64,000 bases of DNA, from the NCBI GenBank assembly GCA_019722365.1, contig JADFUC010001567.1, positions 124,001 to 188,000 of the forward strand. The letters are read 5' to 3'. The DNA comes from Lithospermum erythrorhizon (lineage: Eukaryota > Streptophyta > Magnoliopsida > Boraginales > Boraginaceae). The notes beneath the pieces were generated by a model. It saw nothing but the letters and a program-made list of their open reading frames with translations. It was not told where the DNA came from and did no database searches. Below are positions 53,201 through 63,300 of the stretch, piece by piece (position 1 is the stretch's first letter; each line of letters opens with the position of its first letter). The translations under genes were made by a program, and so were the position numbers.

Positions 53201-53962
53201 AAATTACGGTCAAAGGACCACTATTAATCCGGAAAGTCAAAAATGAGGCAATCTTTTGAGACGAATAACGATCACGGATCATTCCTTCTATTATTACTAA
53301 TTGGTTTTAGGATGGAACCAAATGAAATATTAACATGGTATTAGACTAGTTCAACCGTTACACGTGTAGGAAGGTGTAAAGGATCCAGTCTCACATCAAA
53401 AAGATTATTGATACAAATTAATTAATACAAGATAAATCACGGATCGGCTTCACTCCTATCATCAATTGATTTTAGGATGGAATTTCATTGACCGCTAATA
53501 AATAACAATCAACATATTCTTTTATTCAACAATTCATACATAGTTTTTTTAGACAAACGCTTTTTCCTCTTTCTGGATGGTAAATAGTTTTCAGAAAGTT
53601 TTTCTCAAAACGCAATTAGAATTACACATCAAGAATGACAAGCACTTAAGTCAATCTGTTAATGCATTTTGAAGATCTAATAATGCGTTTGATCTGTTGA
53701 TACATCTAGTGGAGTAACTATGGCCCCTAGCGATATTATTATTTTCCTGAACTTCTTTCGTCCAAAATATAAAAATAGTTGTTCCGTCACTGATTATTAT
53801 CATTTGGATATTTTGTTACAGTATAATTTTTTTTCCGTAACATGTAGAGTTGTAAGATTGGACTGATGAATTTGTGATTATTTTGTTGATGAAGGACATG
53901 ATGGTAGCCAAGGATCAGTCGTGAAAGAGAAGGAGACGTCTCGGAATCAGAAACCCGTGTAA
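50263..53962 (+). CDS. Small plant protein of unknown function, predicted mitochondrial
   Basis: Three exons, 50263-50444, 51162-51262 and 53895-53962, join in phase (phases 2 and 1) with GT-AG introns and give 116 residues. The N-terminal 35 residues are rich in S, R, K and hydrophobics without acidic residues (MLIKMFNSLKSSIRIQ), as in mitochondrial presequences. The middle holds APGGRQPEKAS (about 41-51) and GYASRSDEEGFGGVYG (about 70-85); the tail is hydrophilic and lysine/glutamate-rich. No membrane segment or known catalytic motif is visible. A second ATG at codon 5 could be the real start. I recognise the style of a conserved plant small-protein family but cannot name it. Both introns carry MITEs. 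Expression is not shown by the sequence, but three clean junctions and no stop argue for a real gene. Confidence 0.7.
50459..50631. mobile_element. Stowaway-like MITE beside a splice donor
   Basis: About 173 bp, flanked on the left by TA. It starts CTCCCTCCATCTATGAATAT and its right end, reverse complemented, reads CTCCATCCCTAAAAGG. It lies 14 nt after the donor of intron 1 of the small three-exon gene. Confidence 0.65.
52111..52366. mobile_element. Stowaway-like MITE in intron 2
   Basis: 256 bp flanked by TA. The left end has CCCTCCATATTAAATACTAA; the reverse complement of the right end has CTCCATCCATCCCTAATAG. Both arms continue with GATTGTCA. Located in intron 2 of the small three-exon gene. 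Confidence 0.65.
53266..53490 (+). repeat. Possible TRIM-like remnant in intron 2
   Basis: Two similar segments, one near 53272-53320 and one near 53440-53490, share CACGGATC and AATTG(G/A)TTTTAGGATGGAA. After the first comes AACATGGTATTAGAC, close to an initiator-Met primer-binding site. The layout suggests a very short LTR element (TRIM) or an LTR fragment. The match is short and worn. Confidence 0.35.
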
Positions 53963-54499
53963 GCTGCAGGAGAATATTGATTCAAATATTGTTCTGCATT
54001 ATTGGAAAATATAGTCCGAGGCATATGATAAATAAACCTCGTAGTATATCATTAGTAGTACTATTATAGTTTTAGTCGTGTTAACATTCTACATGTAATA
54101 AGATTATTAGTGTTGTTGGCCCGACGGGCGAACATGTAATTCATTTGAGCGCGGGACCAACTTGTATAAACTGTAAGAAAAAATATTTTAAAAGATTGAA
54201 TAGTAATAATTTCGAAAACATTAAGTTCTAAAAGGTATATACAAAATTATGACTGATTTTCTTGAAAACGGGTTGTAGGTAATTTTTCCTAGTACTATAT
54301 TGATCCAACATGTTTATATTTATAAACTACCTGTGCTTAAAACTGAAAATTAAAAGAGGAGTTATATTTACAAACTATCTGTGCTAAAAAATTGGGAATC
54401 AAAAGAGAAGAAAGACTTCATGTCATCAAAAGTCATAAAGCAAAATAAGACCTAAAGATCGTTTTTATGCCACGACAATAATATCAATCTTTCAGGCTT
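53963..54499. other. Downstream intergenic DNA
   Basis: AT-rich, no gene supported. A diverged duplication of about 55 bp (TTTATATTTATAAACTA... and TTATATTTACAAACTA...) lies at about 54310-54410. Confidence 0.45.
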
Positions 54500-55050
54500 T
54501 GCGCATTATATTTCTGAGTTTTTGCATTTGTTGGGTTCTAGGTGTCTGGAATTTCTTTTGTCTGACTTTCTGTATTTGCTGCCTCCTTAGTATGTGAAAC
54601 TTGTTCTGTTTGTGATTTCATTTTCAAGTATTATCAAAAGTTGTCTTTTGAAGGATATCCTGTTAACAATGAAAAATATTATAGGTTTATGCTATCTGCT
54701 ATATGTTTGTATGTAATTTGAAAAATACATAAAGAGAGACACTTTAATGGACATAGGCTCAGTTCCACTGATTTTTCTTTTGCTGAAGACGTTGCCTCTG
54801 AGCTTTGAAAATGTAAAAAATTATCTCCAGTATTAGATTGGCTTCCACCTATATTATGTGTCTCATCATAATATGCTAAAAGTAGAGATCTTTTTGGAAC
54901 TACATATTTTTTCCCAAAACTTCGGCACAATAGCGTCAAGAATATTTTTTTTTCAAACTCAGCTCTAATGAAATTAAAATCATAAGATTGATTATGAAAT
55001 GATAAAAAAAAAAAATCAATGCATAATGCATTAGAGTAATGCATGTACTA
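54500..55050 (-). pseudogene. Unrecognised coding-like fragment, paralogue 1
   Basis: The minus-strand open frame 54679-55044 includes FIRAEFEKKIFLTLLCRSFG, then KK and RSLLLAYYDETHN. A related peptide is encoded 0.9 kb away at 55640-55905, which supports past coding function because the similarity is visible at protein level. Further along the strand, around 54540-54620, a short frame reads MKSQTEQVSHTKEAANTESQ and could be a following exon. I do not recognise the family, and no start codon or full gene model can be built. Confidence 0.3.
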
Positions 55051-55479
55051 AATGAAAATGCATCTATTATTATTGAAATGAAATCATTACATAAATAGCA
55101 TGGTGAACATAACAACATTGAAAGGGACATTGGTCTTTAGGCCGCATTATTCAATCTTTAATATATATAAATAAATAAAGCATGATCAAAATTTATTTTC
55201 CTAACGGAAGTTCAATAAACCAATATGATAACAAAGATTCTCAAAAGGTTATAATAGAAATATACTTTTCATACCAGTTTCATGAAAATTTCAAAAGATT
55301 TGAGATTCTCGGTATGAACGTATGGTTGCAGTCAATACATCCTCATATTTAGGTATCATGCATACATCATGTCGATTAAATTGCATGCTTCAAAGTTTCA
55401 GAAGCGATTAAGTTATTTAGAATTCGGAGTTTCAAAAGAAAATAATTTATCTAGAAATTAGATTGTATTTAGTTTACAG

Positions 55480-55905
55480 ACATTTCAGTCATCAAAAGAT
55501 GTTGTTTCTGAGCCTCCTACAATAGTAGAATCTTGATCCTATGTGTTTTCATTTGAAGGAATTATCTTAAATTGTTTCTTTGGTGATGATTCTGCAAAGA
55601 ACCAGAAGTAAGCTTAAATACTATGACATTGGATAAGATGAAGATAATTTTAAACCATGTAAGTATATGAACCTGGAGCGATTTCCATTTGGCTGATCTG
55701 GCGCTTTAACGGAGAGAGTGTTTTCAGTGGCAAAATTTTGGTGAAGAAATGCCAGAAGTAGAGCCGTCATCTGAAGTTTTATCATAGTATGCTATAAAAA
55801 GAGGTCGTCTTTGAATTCCAGCTTTTTTTTAGATGTTTGGCGCAATAACATAAAAAACATTTTGTTTTCAAAATTAGCTTTTACAGAATTCAATGCAGTA
55901 GTGCA
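55480..55905 (-). pseudogene. Unrecognised coding-like fragment, paralogue 2
   Basis: Minus-strand sequence gives VKANFENKMFFMLLRQTSKK in one frame and then, after a frameshift, RRPLFIAYYDKTSDDGS, matching the AYYDETHN segment of the neighbour. A plausible donor (CAG/GTTCAT near 55680) and acceptor (TTTGCAG near 55600) would join it to SSPKKQFKIIPSNENT, which is followed by a stop codon. The frameshift and stops indicate a pseudogene, or sequence errors. Confidence 0.3.
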
Positions 55906-56295
55906 ACCTAAAGATAGAGATTTTATTTAATGAAGAACTACTTGTAGTTATAGTATCGAGAATCTAAATCTCTCGTCTTCATAGTTATCTTCAAGATTGG
56001 ATCAAATCTTTTAACTTAACATTTGATGAACCCTCTACCCACTTTTAAACATGTACTAGAGATCGACATTATTCCATGTTCTTAATGGCCGGCTCGTTAT
56101 GGCAACTATGTGTAGAATTTTAAGAAATATGAAGAGAGTATATCTTCATCATGCTTTAAGTAATAGGTAAAAGTGAAAAGGAATTGAAGATGATTCAAGG
56201 ATATAACAGTGTAGAATTTGAATGATGTCTTGATTCATAATAATGATACAGTGTTCAATTTTATACACAATAGCTAATGGGCCTCCTATACAAAT
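55906..56295. other. Intergenic DNA before the minus-strand copia element
   Basis: AT-rich and non-coding. The last five bases, CAAAT, would be one target duplication of the copia element; the other lies beyond the window. Confidence 0.4.
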
Positions 56296-56439
56296 TGTTA
56301 GGTAAAATACGAATTAAAACGTCCCCAGTCCCGACCTTACTCAGCTCTAGTGAGACTACTCGCCGGAAGATCGGGACATAGTTCGGGACCTGCTCCGACC
56401 ATGTCCGACAACGTGACCCTTCCGTGTACTTCGAGTTGG

Positions 56440-56990
56440 AGCATGAAGAGATTTAAAATGCGCGACTTGAAGTAAACTCAAGCATTTCCTCCCAGCGCTT
56501 TTGTAAAGAGAGATCATTCTCTGTTCGAAGTAGGAACATGAAGGCGTGTGAATCGTTCCATCAAAATAGCATCCACCAGTCGATCTCTACATATCTTCGT
56601 CGTTCATGGAACAGATTACAGGCCAAATGAAGAGGTATTGACTATCGCACAATAAACTCATGGAGTAGCGTGTAGAGATCCCAACAACCAGACAAGCCTT
56701 GACCATTTATTTCGCAATCCGCATTGCCGCTAGGCGATATTCACTTTCTGGCGATGAAGCGAGCCCGCAGCTTGACTGTTTAACGTCTTCCAGACCTGGG
56801 GAGAAAGAGCCGAGAAACACAATCCATCTGGCGGCGGGGACAGTGAGTGGGCAACTAACCAATCGAATCGCGCCAATCGGTGACCTGACTTCTTGTGCAT
56901 TAACAACAAAATCCTTTGGCCAGGCGCCTTTCGAGATACTTTACCGCTCCTTGTGGCTGCTAACGATGATCGACAAGGTGAGCGACAAAG
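56440..56990 (-). pseudogene. copia RNase H remnant
   Basis: On the minus strand the frames read MGRIFYLSFTHPDLSF (about 56990), SQVTDWRDSIG, then LFHERRRYVEIDW near 56590 and finally LHAPT. These equal 'VGRLIYLS.TRPD.S', 'L.GW.DSDWA.CP.TRRS', 'VFHERTKHIE.DCH' and the polyprotein end. Several catalytic and framework residues are substituted and frames shift repeatedly. Confidence 0.65.
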
Positions 56991-57900
56991 GACAAATCAG
57001 GATGCGTGAATGACAGATAAAATATTCGACCCATTTAGCGGCGATAACGTTCGCGTCCATGAGGAAGAATCTTAGTCGACCGACCCCAATTGTGATTTTT
57101 GTTCTACGGAAAGGCGGCGGGTTTAGCCCAGTAAACCGGCTTGAGAGAGAAATAATAGAAGGACATATTTTCGTGACTCGAAATATTCATGGCAGCGACT
57201 TCCACCCCCTAAAAAGTACTTCAAAATGCCTAAATCACTTCATATGGAAACACGAGCAAAGATATTGTTTTGAAACTTCGAGATTGCCGGTGGAATCGTT
57301 ACTCGAGATTGCAATCGTCGCGTATACGATGCAGGTAACCCGAACATTGTCCTTCACAGCGGTGTAAGCAGTGAATAGTCGGAATAAGATTAGATTTAAA
57401 ACCATACTGCGCAAGGCGGTTGCTAACCGAAAACCAGCAGCGAGGTGCCTATTCGACCCATCTGGCGATTTGTGAAGCTTCTGAGCCATGCAGGGGCGAC
57501 TCTAGTAAAATTCGGGAAGCGATTTCATATATAATTCCTTAGATAAATCCCGTGGAGAAAGCGCGTATGGACAACCATCGATGCGATTCCACGACAACCC
57601 CATGGCCCTCTGACGAGGAAAGTTCAAACCCCGTCGCACATCTTGCCACGGAGAAAATGTGTAAATGATAGATACAGCATCCCTTGACGATGGTTGCAGC
57701 GACCAAGCGAGCTTTGAAGCTCGGCTGTCATCGGAATAATCGCTACCTTATAGACCCATTTGAGTACGAGAGCACTTTGCCTACGGTAGCTGCGACCATT
57801 ATAAATGTTCCGTTTTTCTTAAATAGCGTTAATCTATTTTTTGTGGCCTCGCCATTAGGGATATAACATTGCTTCTTGGAAGACTTACTTGCTTTCGATA
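56990..57900 (-). pseudogene. copia reverse transcriptase with destroyed active site
   Basis: The minus-strand frame 57235-57489 contains MAQKLHKSPDGSNRHLAAGF, RLATALRSM and KQYLCSCFHMK, matching 'CKLHKSLYGLKQASRQWF..L..AL...GF' and 'L...F.MKDLG'. The catalytic position where Y-V-D-D should stand reads V-Y-A-T (about 57316-57327). Further upstream, a NGTFIMVAATVGK frame matches 'NGTW..V.LP.GKK'. The enzyme is inactive on two counts: frameshifts and the lost aspartates. Confidence 0.75.
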
Positions 57901-57922
57901 CACTGCGGTTATAGTAGTGCGA

Positions 57923-58913
57923 TATTTGAGGGTAGTTCCACTTTTATTGTGCAGATTGCGACAATTGTGTATCAATTCATTCTGGGTTGGTTAAATGTGA
58001 TTCTTTTTGGAACTTAGTGTTCACCTTAGTAATTGTATATTACTAGTGTGGGTTCTCATGATAATTTAAGCGGTTATGAGCGATTGCTAGATCTTACTGA
58101 GTAATCTTTATAATAATAGTAATTGGTCGATTATTGTTGTTATACAACATACTATTATTTGAGCCTGAAATTCATGCTTGTCTGATGATATTCGAATAAT
58201 ATTTCATGAATGAAATTAAACGAGACTTGTATATTGAGAAATGTATTTCTCAAATATTTATATATTTGTCAAATATATATGTTGATGAACATCAATTGGT
58301 TAAACTTGCAAGTTTAATCAATTAAGCAGTGAGATCGATGAATAGCGATAAGCTATTAGATAGTGACTAGATTAGTATTTTTAATTGACTTGTTAGGATT
58401 GTTAAAATAGAACAACTCACTAGTAACTTCGTTATTTAATTAGAAGTTCATAACGGTCTAATTAAGTTAACGAGTTAAGCGATTTCTTAGCGAGTTGCTT
58501 GAGTGGAATTTTAAGGACTTGGTATTTAAAGTTAGGTTTCATGACATAAGAATCACAAAAACCTCCGCCCCTCAAAGAATAACCATGCCACTCTCTAGAA
58601 GTGGAAGATTTCATCTTCCAATTCCGCATTCATCACTAAACTCTAGCAAGTTCAAGCTCGGTTCGATTCCTGCTTGGTATATGCAATCCCAGAAGACATC
58701 TCGTCGGTGTTGAACAAGTTTTGGAGAGGATCTTGAGGGGCTATCACGCGAGGCACTACGTGGGAAATTGGGTTCAATCCGCTTCCGTTGAAATGTAAGA
58801 ATTCTTTTATTCATACATTTGTTATTTCATGTTTAGATTAATTTACATTATTTGAGAATCCGGGATGTATGAATTGGTGTTTATCACGAATAAATTCATA
58901 CTAGATTCTAACA
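57923..58913 (+). repeat. 5' LTR of the nested element
   Basis: 991 bp matching 61091-62091 with small indels. Shared blocks include TTGCGACAATTGTGTATCAA, TATTACTAGTGTGGGTTCTC, ATCAATTGGTTAAACTTGCA and GTTTTGGAGAGGATCTTGAG. Confidence 0.85.
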
Positions 58914-61090
58914 GTGGCCTCAGAGCCTACTCAAGTTTAATGTATTTTATCTAGTTTGATTGTGTGTTGACATAGTTGTTAGTTAATTTGATTATTTCAT
59001 GATTTATATATTCAATTGATGAATATATAATATGAAAAAAATCAACCCATTTTATATATGTTTCACGTAAATTTGGAATAAATCACTTCATGTATTGATT
59101 TTGATGATTTGAAGTTGTTAATTGTTCCATGAAATGAAAGGGATTAAAATTGATTAATTTGCATTTTAATTTGAGGTAGAATCATTTTCGATTTTACGGT
59201 GAGGTTTAGAAATTTCATAAAATTACGAAATTAAAAGCGTAATTTTCTTGACCCTTTGAGGAGTTCGTTTTAGGTTGTTTGAATTGTTTGAATTTTTAAG
59301 TACTCAACCAGTCGTTGAATTTACGGATTGTTTTAGGTTTAATCGAGAAAACTAGAAGTGCTTTTGATAAGCTACCACTTGGGCGTGTTCAATAATGATA
59401 TTTTGATGTTGAAAAATCGAGAATTTTGAATTTTTAGAGCCTCCAAATCATTTTTACAAAAGTTGCAATTAATACGGAAAAGCGAAAAATGAAATGGAGT
59501 ACAAAAAAAACGGACGCCGAACTGCGAGGCAGGACTCCAGGCGAGTCCGGTGCCAGTGGACATTCCGGCCACCGTGACGTAGCCCATTAACAATACTATG
59601 GCCTTGGCAGTGCGTGTCGAGCATTGGGTGGCGGAGATCGGCGGTTTGATAGATTAAAAGTTAAATCAAATGCATTTTTTAGAAAACCCTAAATGTATTT
59701 TATGTAATTATTTTGGTTTTAAAATTTATTGGTAATTATTAATTTCGGTTTTAAATGTTAAATCATAAATTTTGTCATTAAGATGATTGAATATATATCT
59801 TGAATGGCATTAAATTTGATTTATATTTCCATTTCAAAATTATTTTCATTAATTGATAATTTTTGAAAATATTTTCATGATAACTTTTAAATTTTAAATT
59901 TTGGAGTTAAGTACTTGTAAGTAATTATTCCATAATTTAAGTGGCTGATAATTATTGTAATAATTATCATTAATCATGTGGAATATATTTGAATTTAAAA
60001 ATTTACATTAATTGATAATTAATGGTAGATATAATGGGGAATTAATTAGTCAATTATGACCACAATTATTTTCATTTCATTTAATATATGTGACATTAAG
60101 TGCATCTATTTGATTTAATGTTTGCCCTAATATATTGTTATGGAATGGAATGGAGTTATTGATATAATGAGTGTTTTTCGATTATAGCGTACCGTATTGT
60201 TGTATATGACCATTTGAGTCATATTATTTTATTTTATTTAATTTTCTTGTTTCTCCCACAAGCTTGCATGTTGTCTAAGTTGGGATTAGTGTATTTGAAT
60301 TGTAATTGAGAGGCAGACTTGGTGGAATTAGAGGCCAGGAAAACGAAATTGTAATAGAGCCAAATGTTAGTTTTCAAGTTTTGAAAATGTAATAGGGCCT
60401 AGGGTCATATCATATACCTCTTGAATGTGCATTACTTGTTTTATTTTTCATGTTGTACATATGCTTGATTATGTGCTACGTTGCATGGTAAAATAAAAGC
60501 AAAGTAATAATAATCTCACCATTTAAAATTTAAGCAAAGTATCAAGCCAATTTTAAAGTTGTGAAATCAGTTCGATATCTGGACACATTGTGATAAGCGA
60601 TTATTCTGGGTTTGCGCTTAGATAACGACAAATGGATCGTGTTGAGTGATTTCCACTTAGTTGTGGGCTTTAGGATGATGGGTCAGTAATTTTGGTTTAA
60701 TTGGTATGCTTAACCGGTTTATCGGAGATACAAAAGTCGGGTAGCATCTTGAATAGTATGCTAACGACACAAGAGTTATGTAGTTTTACATAATTGGTTG
60801 ATAACCTACTATTATACTAGATTCAAAATGTTGCAGTGTTGCCGTTTGGATTTAAGTATAATAGGTCTTGATACTAATATATTTAAATTGTAATATATAC
60901 AAGGAAGATCTCGGGCCTCTCACAGTTAGTCTTGATTGGTTTATGGGGACGCCGTAAATGCTTGTCGATTCATACTCGAGGTAAAAGAAAGTTGTGGGTG
61001 TTTAAACGACACCACTTAACATAGTTAGCCTACAACTAGAATCGCGCGATAAAGGAATTATAAAATGTCGTCCAAAGGCAGAAGTGGGAG
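58914..61090 (+). other. Non-coding interior of the nested element
   Basis: AT-rich, without any long frame or retrotransposon domain on either strand. A GC-richer patch at 59510-59645 stands out. The primer-binding-like site lies at the left end and the purine tract at the right end. Confidence 0.7.
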
Positions 61091-62091
61091 TATTTGAAAT
61101 CAATGAGAATTGATTCCCACTTTTAATGTGCCCGTTGCGACAATTGTGTATCAATTTCATTTACGGGTTAGTTAAATGAATTCTTTGGAACTTTAGTATT
61201 CACCTTAGTAATAATATATTACTAGTGTGGGTTCTCTGTGATAATTTAAGGGTTATGATCGATTGCTAGATGCTTTTCGTTGTCGTTATAATAATAATAA
61301 TTGGTCAATTATTATTATACAACACTGTGCTCTGAGCCTAGAGGTCACACGCATACAATGATATTCGAATAATATTTCATGAATATGAAATTAAGCAGAG
61401 ACTTGTATATTGAGAAATGTATTTCTCAATATTTATATTGTCAAATATATATGTTCAAATGAACATCAATTGGTTAAACTTGCAAGTTTAATCAATTAGA
61501 AAGCAGTGAATCGATGAATAACTTGATAAGCTATTAGATAGTGACTCAAATTGATATTTTAATTGACTTGTTAAGTTATTAAAATAGAACAACTAAGCTA
61601 GTAATTCATTATTTAATTAGAAAGTTCGTAACGGTCTAATTAAGTTAACGAAGTTAAGCCGATTTAACTATGAGTTTGTATGAGATGAAATTTTGGGACT
61701 TGGTAGGGGGATTAAGGTTTCATGACATAAGAATAAAAAAAACCTTCAGCCTCAAAGAATAACGCCCACCATCTCACAGAGGGGTGGAAGATTTTATCTT
61801 CCAATTCACATTTCATCACAAAACTCTAGCAAGTTCAAGCTCTCGGTTCGATTCCCTCTTGGTGTGTGCAATCTAGAGGACATCTCGTTGGTGTTGAACA
61901 AGTTTTGGAGAGGATCTTGAGGGGCTATCACGCGAGGCATTCCGTGGGAATTGGGTTCATCCGCTTCCGTTGCAATGTAAGAATCCTTTTATTCATACAT
62001 TCGTAATTTTATGTTTAGATTAATTTACATTATTTTGAGAATCCGGGATGTATGAATTGGTATCACGTTAAATTCATACTAGATTCTAACA
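61091..62091 (+). repeat. 3' LTR of the nested element
   Basis: 1001 bp, the direct copy of 57923-58913, ending ATTCTAACA. The copia linker peptide resumes directly after it on the minus strand. Confidence 0.85.
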
Positions 62092-62640
62092 ATAGCTACA
62101 AAGAAAACTTTTGTGCCTTGATAAGCGACTACAATTTCTTGAATATGCGATAGGATAAAAATGCTACTGAGGCACGAGAGGAGGGCGGTGAGGGCCGGAC
62201 TATACTTTTGGACGGTATTAACTAATATAGTCGAAGAGCTTCACGGAAGGAAGAGCGAGGTTCATTAACCCGTACCCCCGATTGTTCACCGATTCAGACG
62301 ACTCCACCTTCTGGCGCTGCAATCTCGCCGCGCGTATTGGGCGAGACCCAACAATAGGCACATCCGGCTCCACCCGAACAGCCTTTATCGTCGTCAAAGT
62401 CGAACTTGACCTACAAGTCATCACCACAAGTAGATTGGAAAAGAAATGGAAATACGATCACTAGTAGCATGCTTGTATAGGAGCCCAGCTAAGCGAAAGC
62501 GGAGACATTAACATACGGAAATTCGGCCTCATAAAAATACCACATCCGAGACACAAAATAAGTCTGAAATCAAATCATAAAGTTTCCACCCACTTTTTTT
62601 TCAATAAGGGTAACCCACAAAAACACACCCTAGAATTTGC
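62092..62640 (-). pseudogene. copia integrase C-terminal and linker remnant
   Basis: Minus-strand frames read FVSRMWYFYEAEFPYVN (about 62510-62560), matching 'FVSRDV.F.E..FPY', then KLFDYIS near 62220, matching 'KLRDYV', then YPIAYSRNCSRLSRHKSFL ending at the nested insertion (62092-62150). The last block normally precedes the RT domain, which continues at 57.9 kb on the other side of the nested element. Confidence 0.6.
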
Positions 62641-63300
62641 GACTATTAAACTTATCCAAACGGGATTTTTTATCATGAGCAAAGCATAAGGACCCAAACA
62701 CACGCAATTCCGTATATGAAGGGGCAACTTTGTATAACACCTCATAGGGAGACTTAAAATTCAATACACTAGAGGGAGTACGATTAATGAGATAGCCCGC
62801 CGTCAAAATACATTCACCCCAAAACTTAATAGGTAAGTTAGCCTGAAAACGCAAAGCACGACTGCGTTCATAATATGTGTCTTTGCGTTGCGCTACCGTT
62901 ACGGCGAGAGTGCGGCGGGAAGTTTGAAAATAATGCCCTCGAGGAAAATATTCCGCGAGAGCGAGAAAGAATTGAGTACCGTTATCCTCTTACAAAGCGA
63001 GCTTTTGTGAAATTATTGTCGATAAAGCAAGAAATTGAAAAAATACTTGTAAACTTCGATTTTATAGAGCCAAAGTAAAAACCATAAACGGCCTGAAAAG
63101 TCATCTACTAAAGTCAAGAAATATTGAGCACCGTAAGAGGACACGGTGTTATAGGGTCCCCATGGAATCACAATAATCAATTCAAAAGAGCAGTGGCCTT
63201 ATGCCCGCTCTTGACAAAAGAATCTGGTATTTTCCCCGATGACACACTTCTGCTTGAGCTTTATTGATAGCCCGGCAAAAACTAGAAATAAAAAGTAAGG
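62600..63300 (-). pseudogene. copia integrase remnant
   Basis: The open frame 62630-62854 reads RFQANLPIKFWGECILTAGY followed by LINRTPSSVLN and SPYEVLY, the C-terminal part of copia integrase. Further right, about 63060-63240, minus-strand frames give FELIIVIPWGPYNTVSSYGA and LVDDFSGRLWFL, matching 'FDLIH.DIWGPY...S..G..YFLT.VDDFSR..W'. The middle of the core domain (62870-63060) is unreadable or replaced, and frames shift. Confidence 0.75.

Larger units (their letters stand above)
57923..62091 (+). mobile_element. Non-coding LTR element nested in the copia element
   Basis: Direct copies of about 1 kb (57923-58913 and 61091-62091) enclose 2177 bp of non-coding DNA. The first LTR ends ATTCTAACA and is followed by TGGCCTCAGAGCC, two changes from an initiator-Met primer-binding site. 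The second is preceded by GGCAGAAGTGGGAG, a purine tract. Orientation is therefore plus, opposite to the host copia. The LTR starts (TATTTGA) deviate from TG. No domain is visible in the interior. No exact target duplication was found; ATAGT (57911-57915) and ATAGC (62092-62096) near the ends are the closest pair. A copia-derived, LARD-like element is the best description. Confidence 0.75.

Noticed and set aside
56699..57013. Plus-strand frame with QAPFEILY, like a gypsy integrase block
   Set aside because: The minus strand of the same region carries several collinear copia RNase H and RT blocks, so the plus-strand resemblance is most likely chance.
57059..57367. 102-codon plus-strand frame
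   Set aside because: It lies antisense to readable copia RT blocks and matches no domain.
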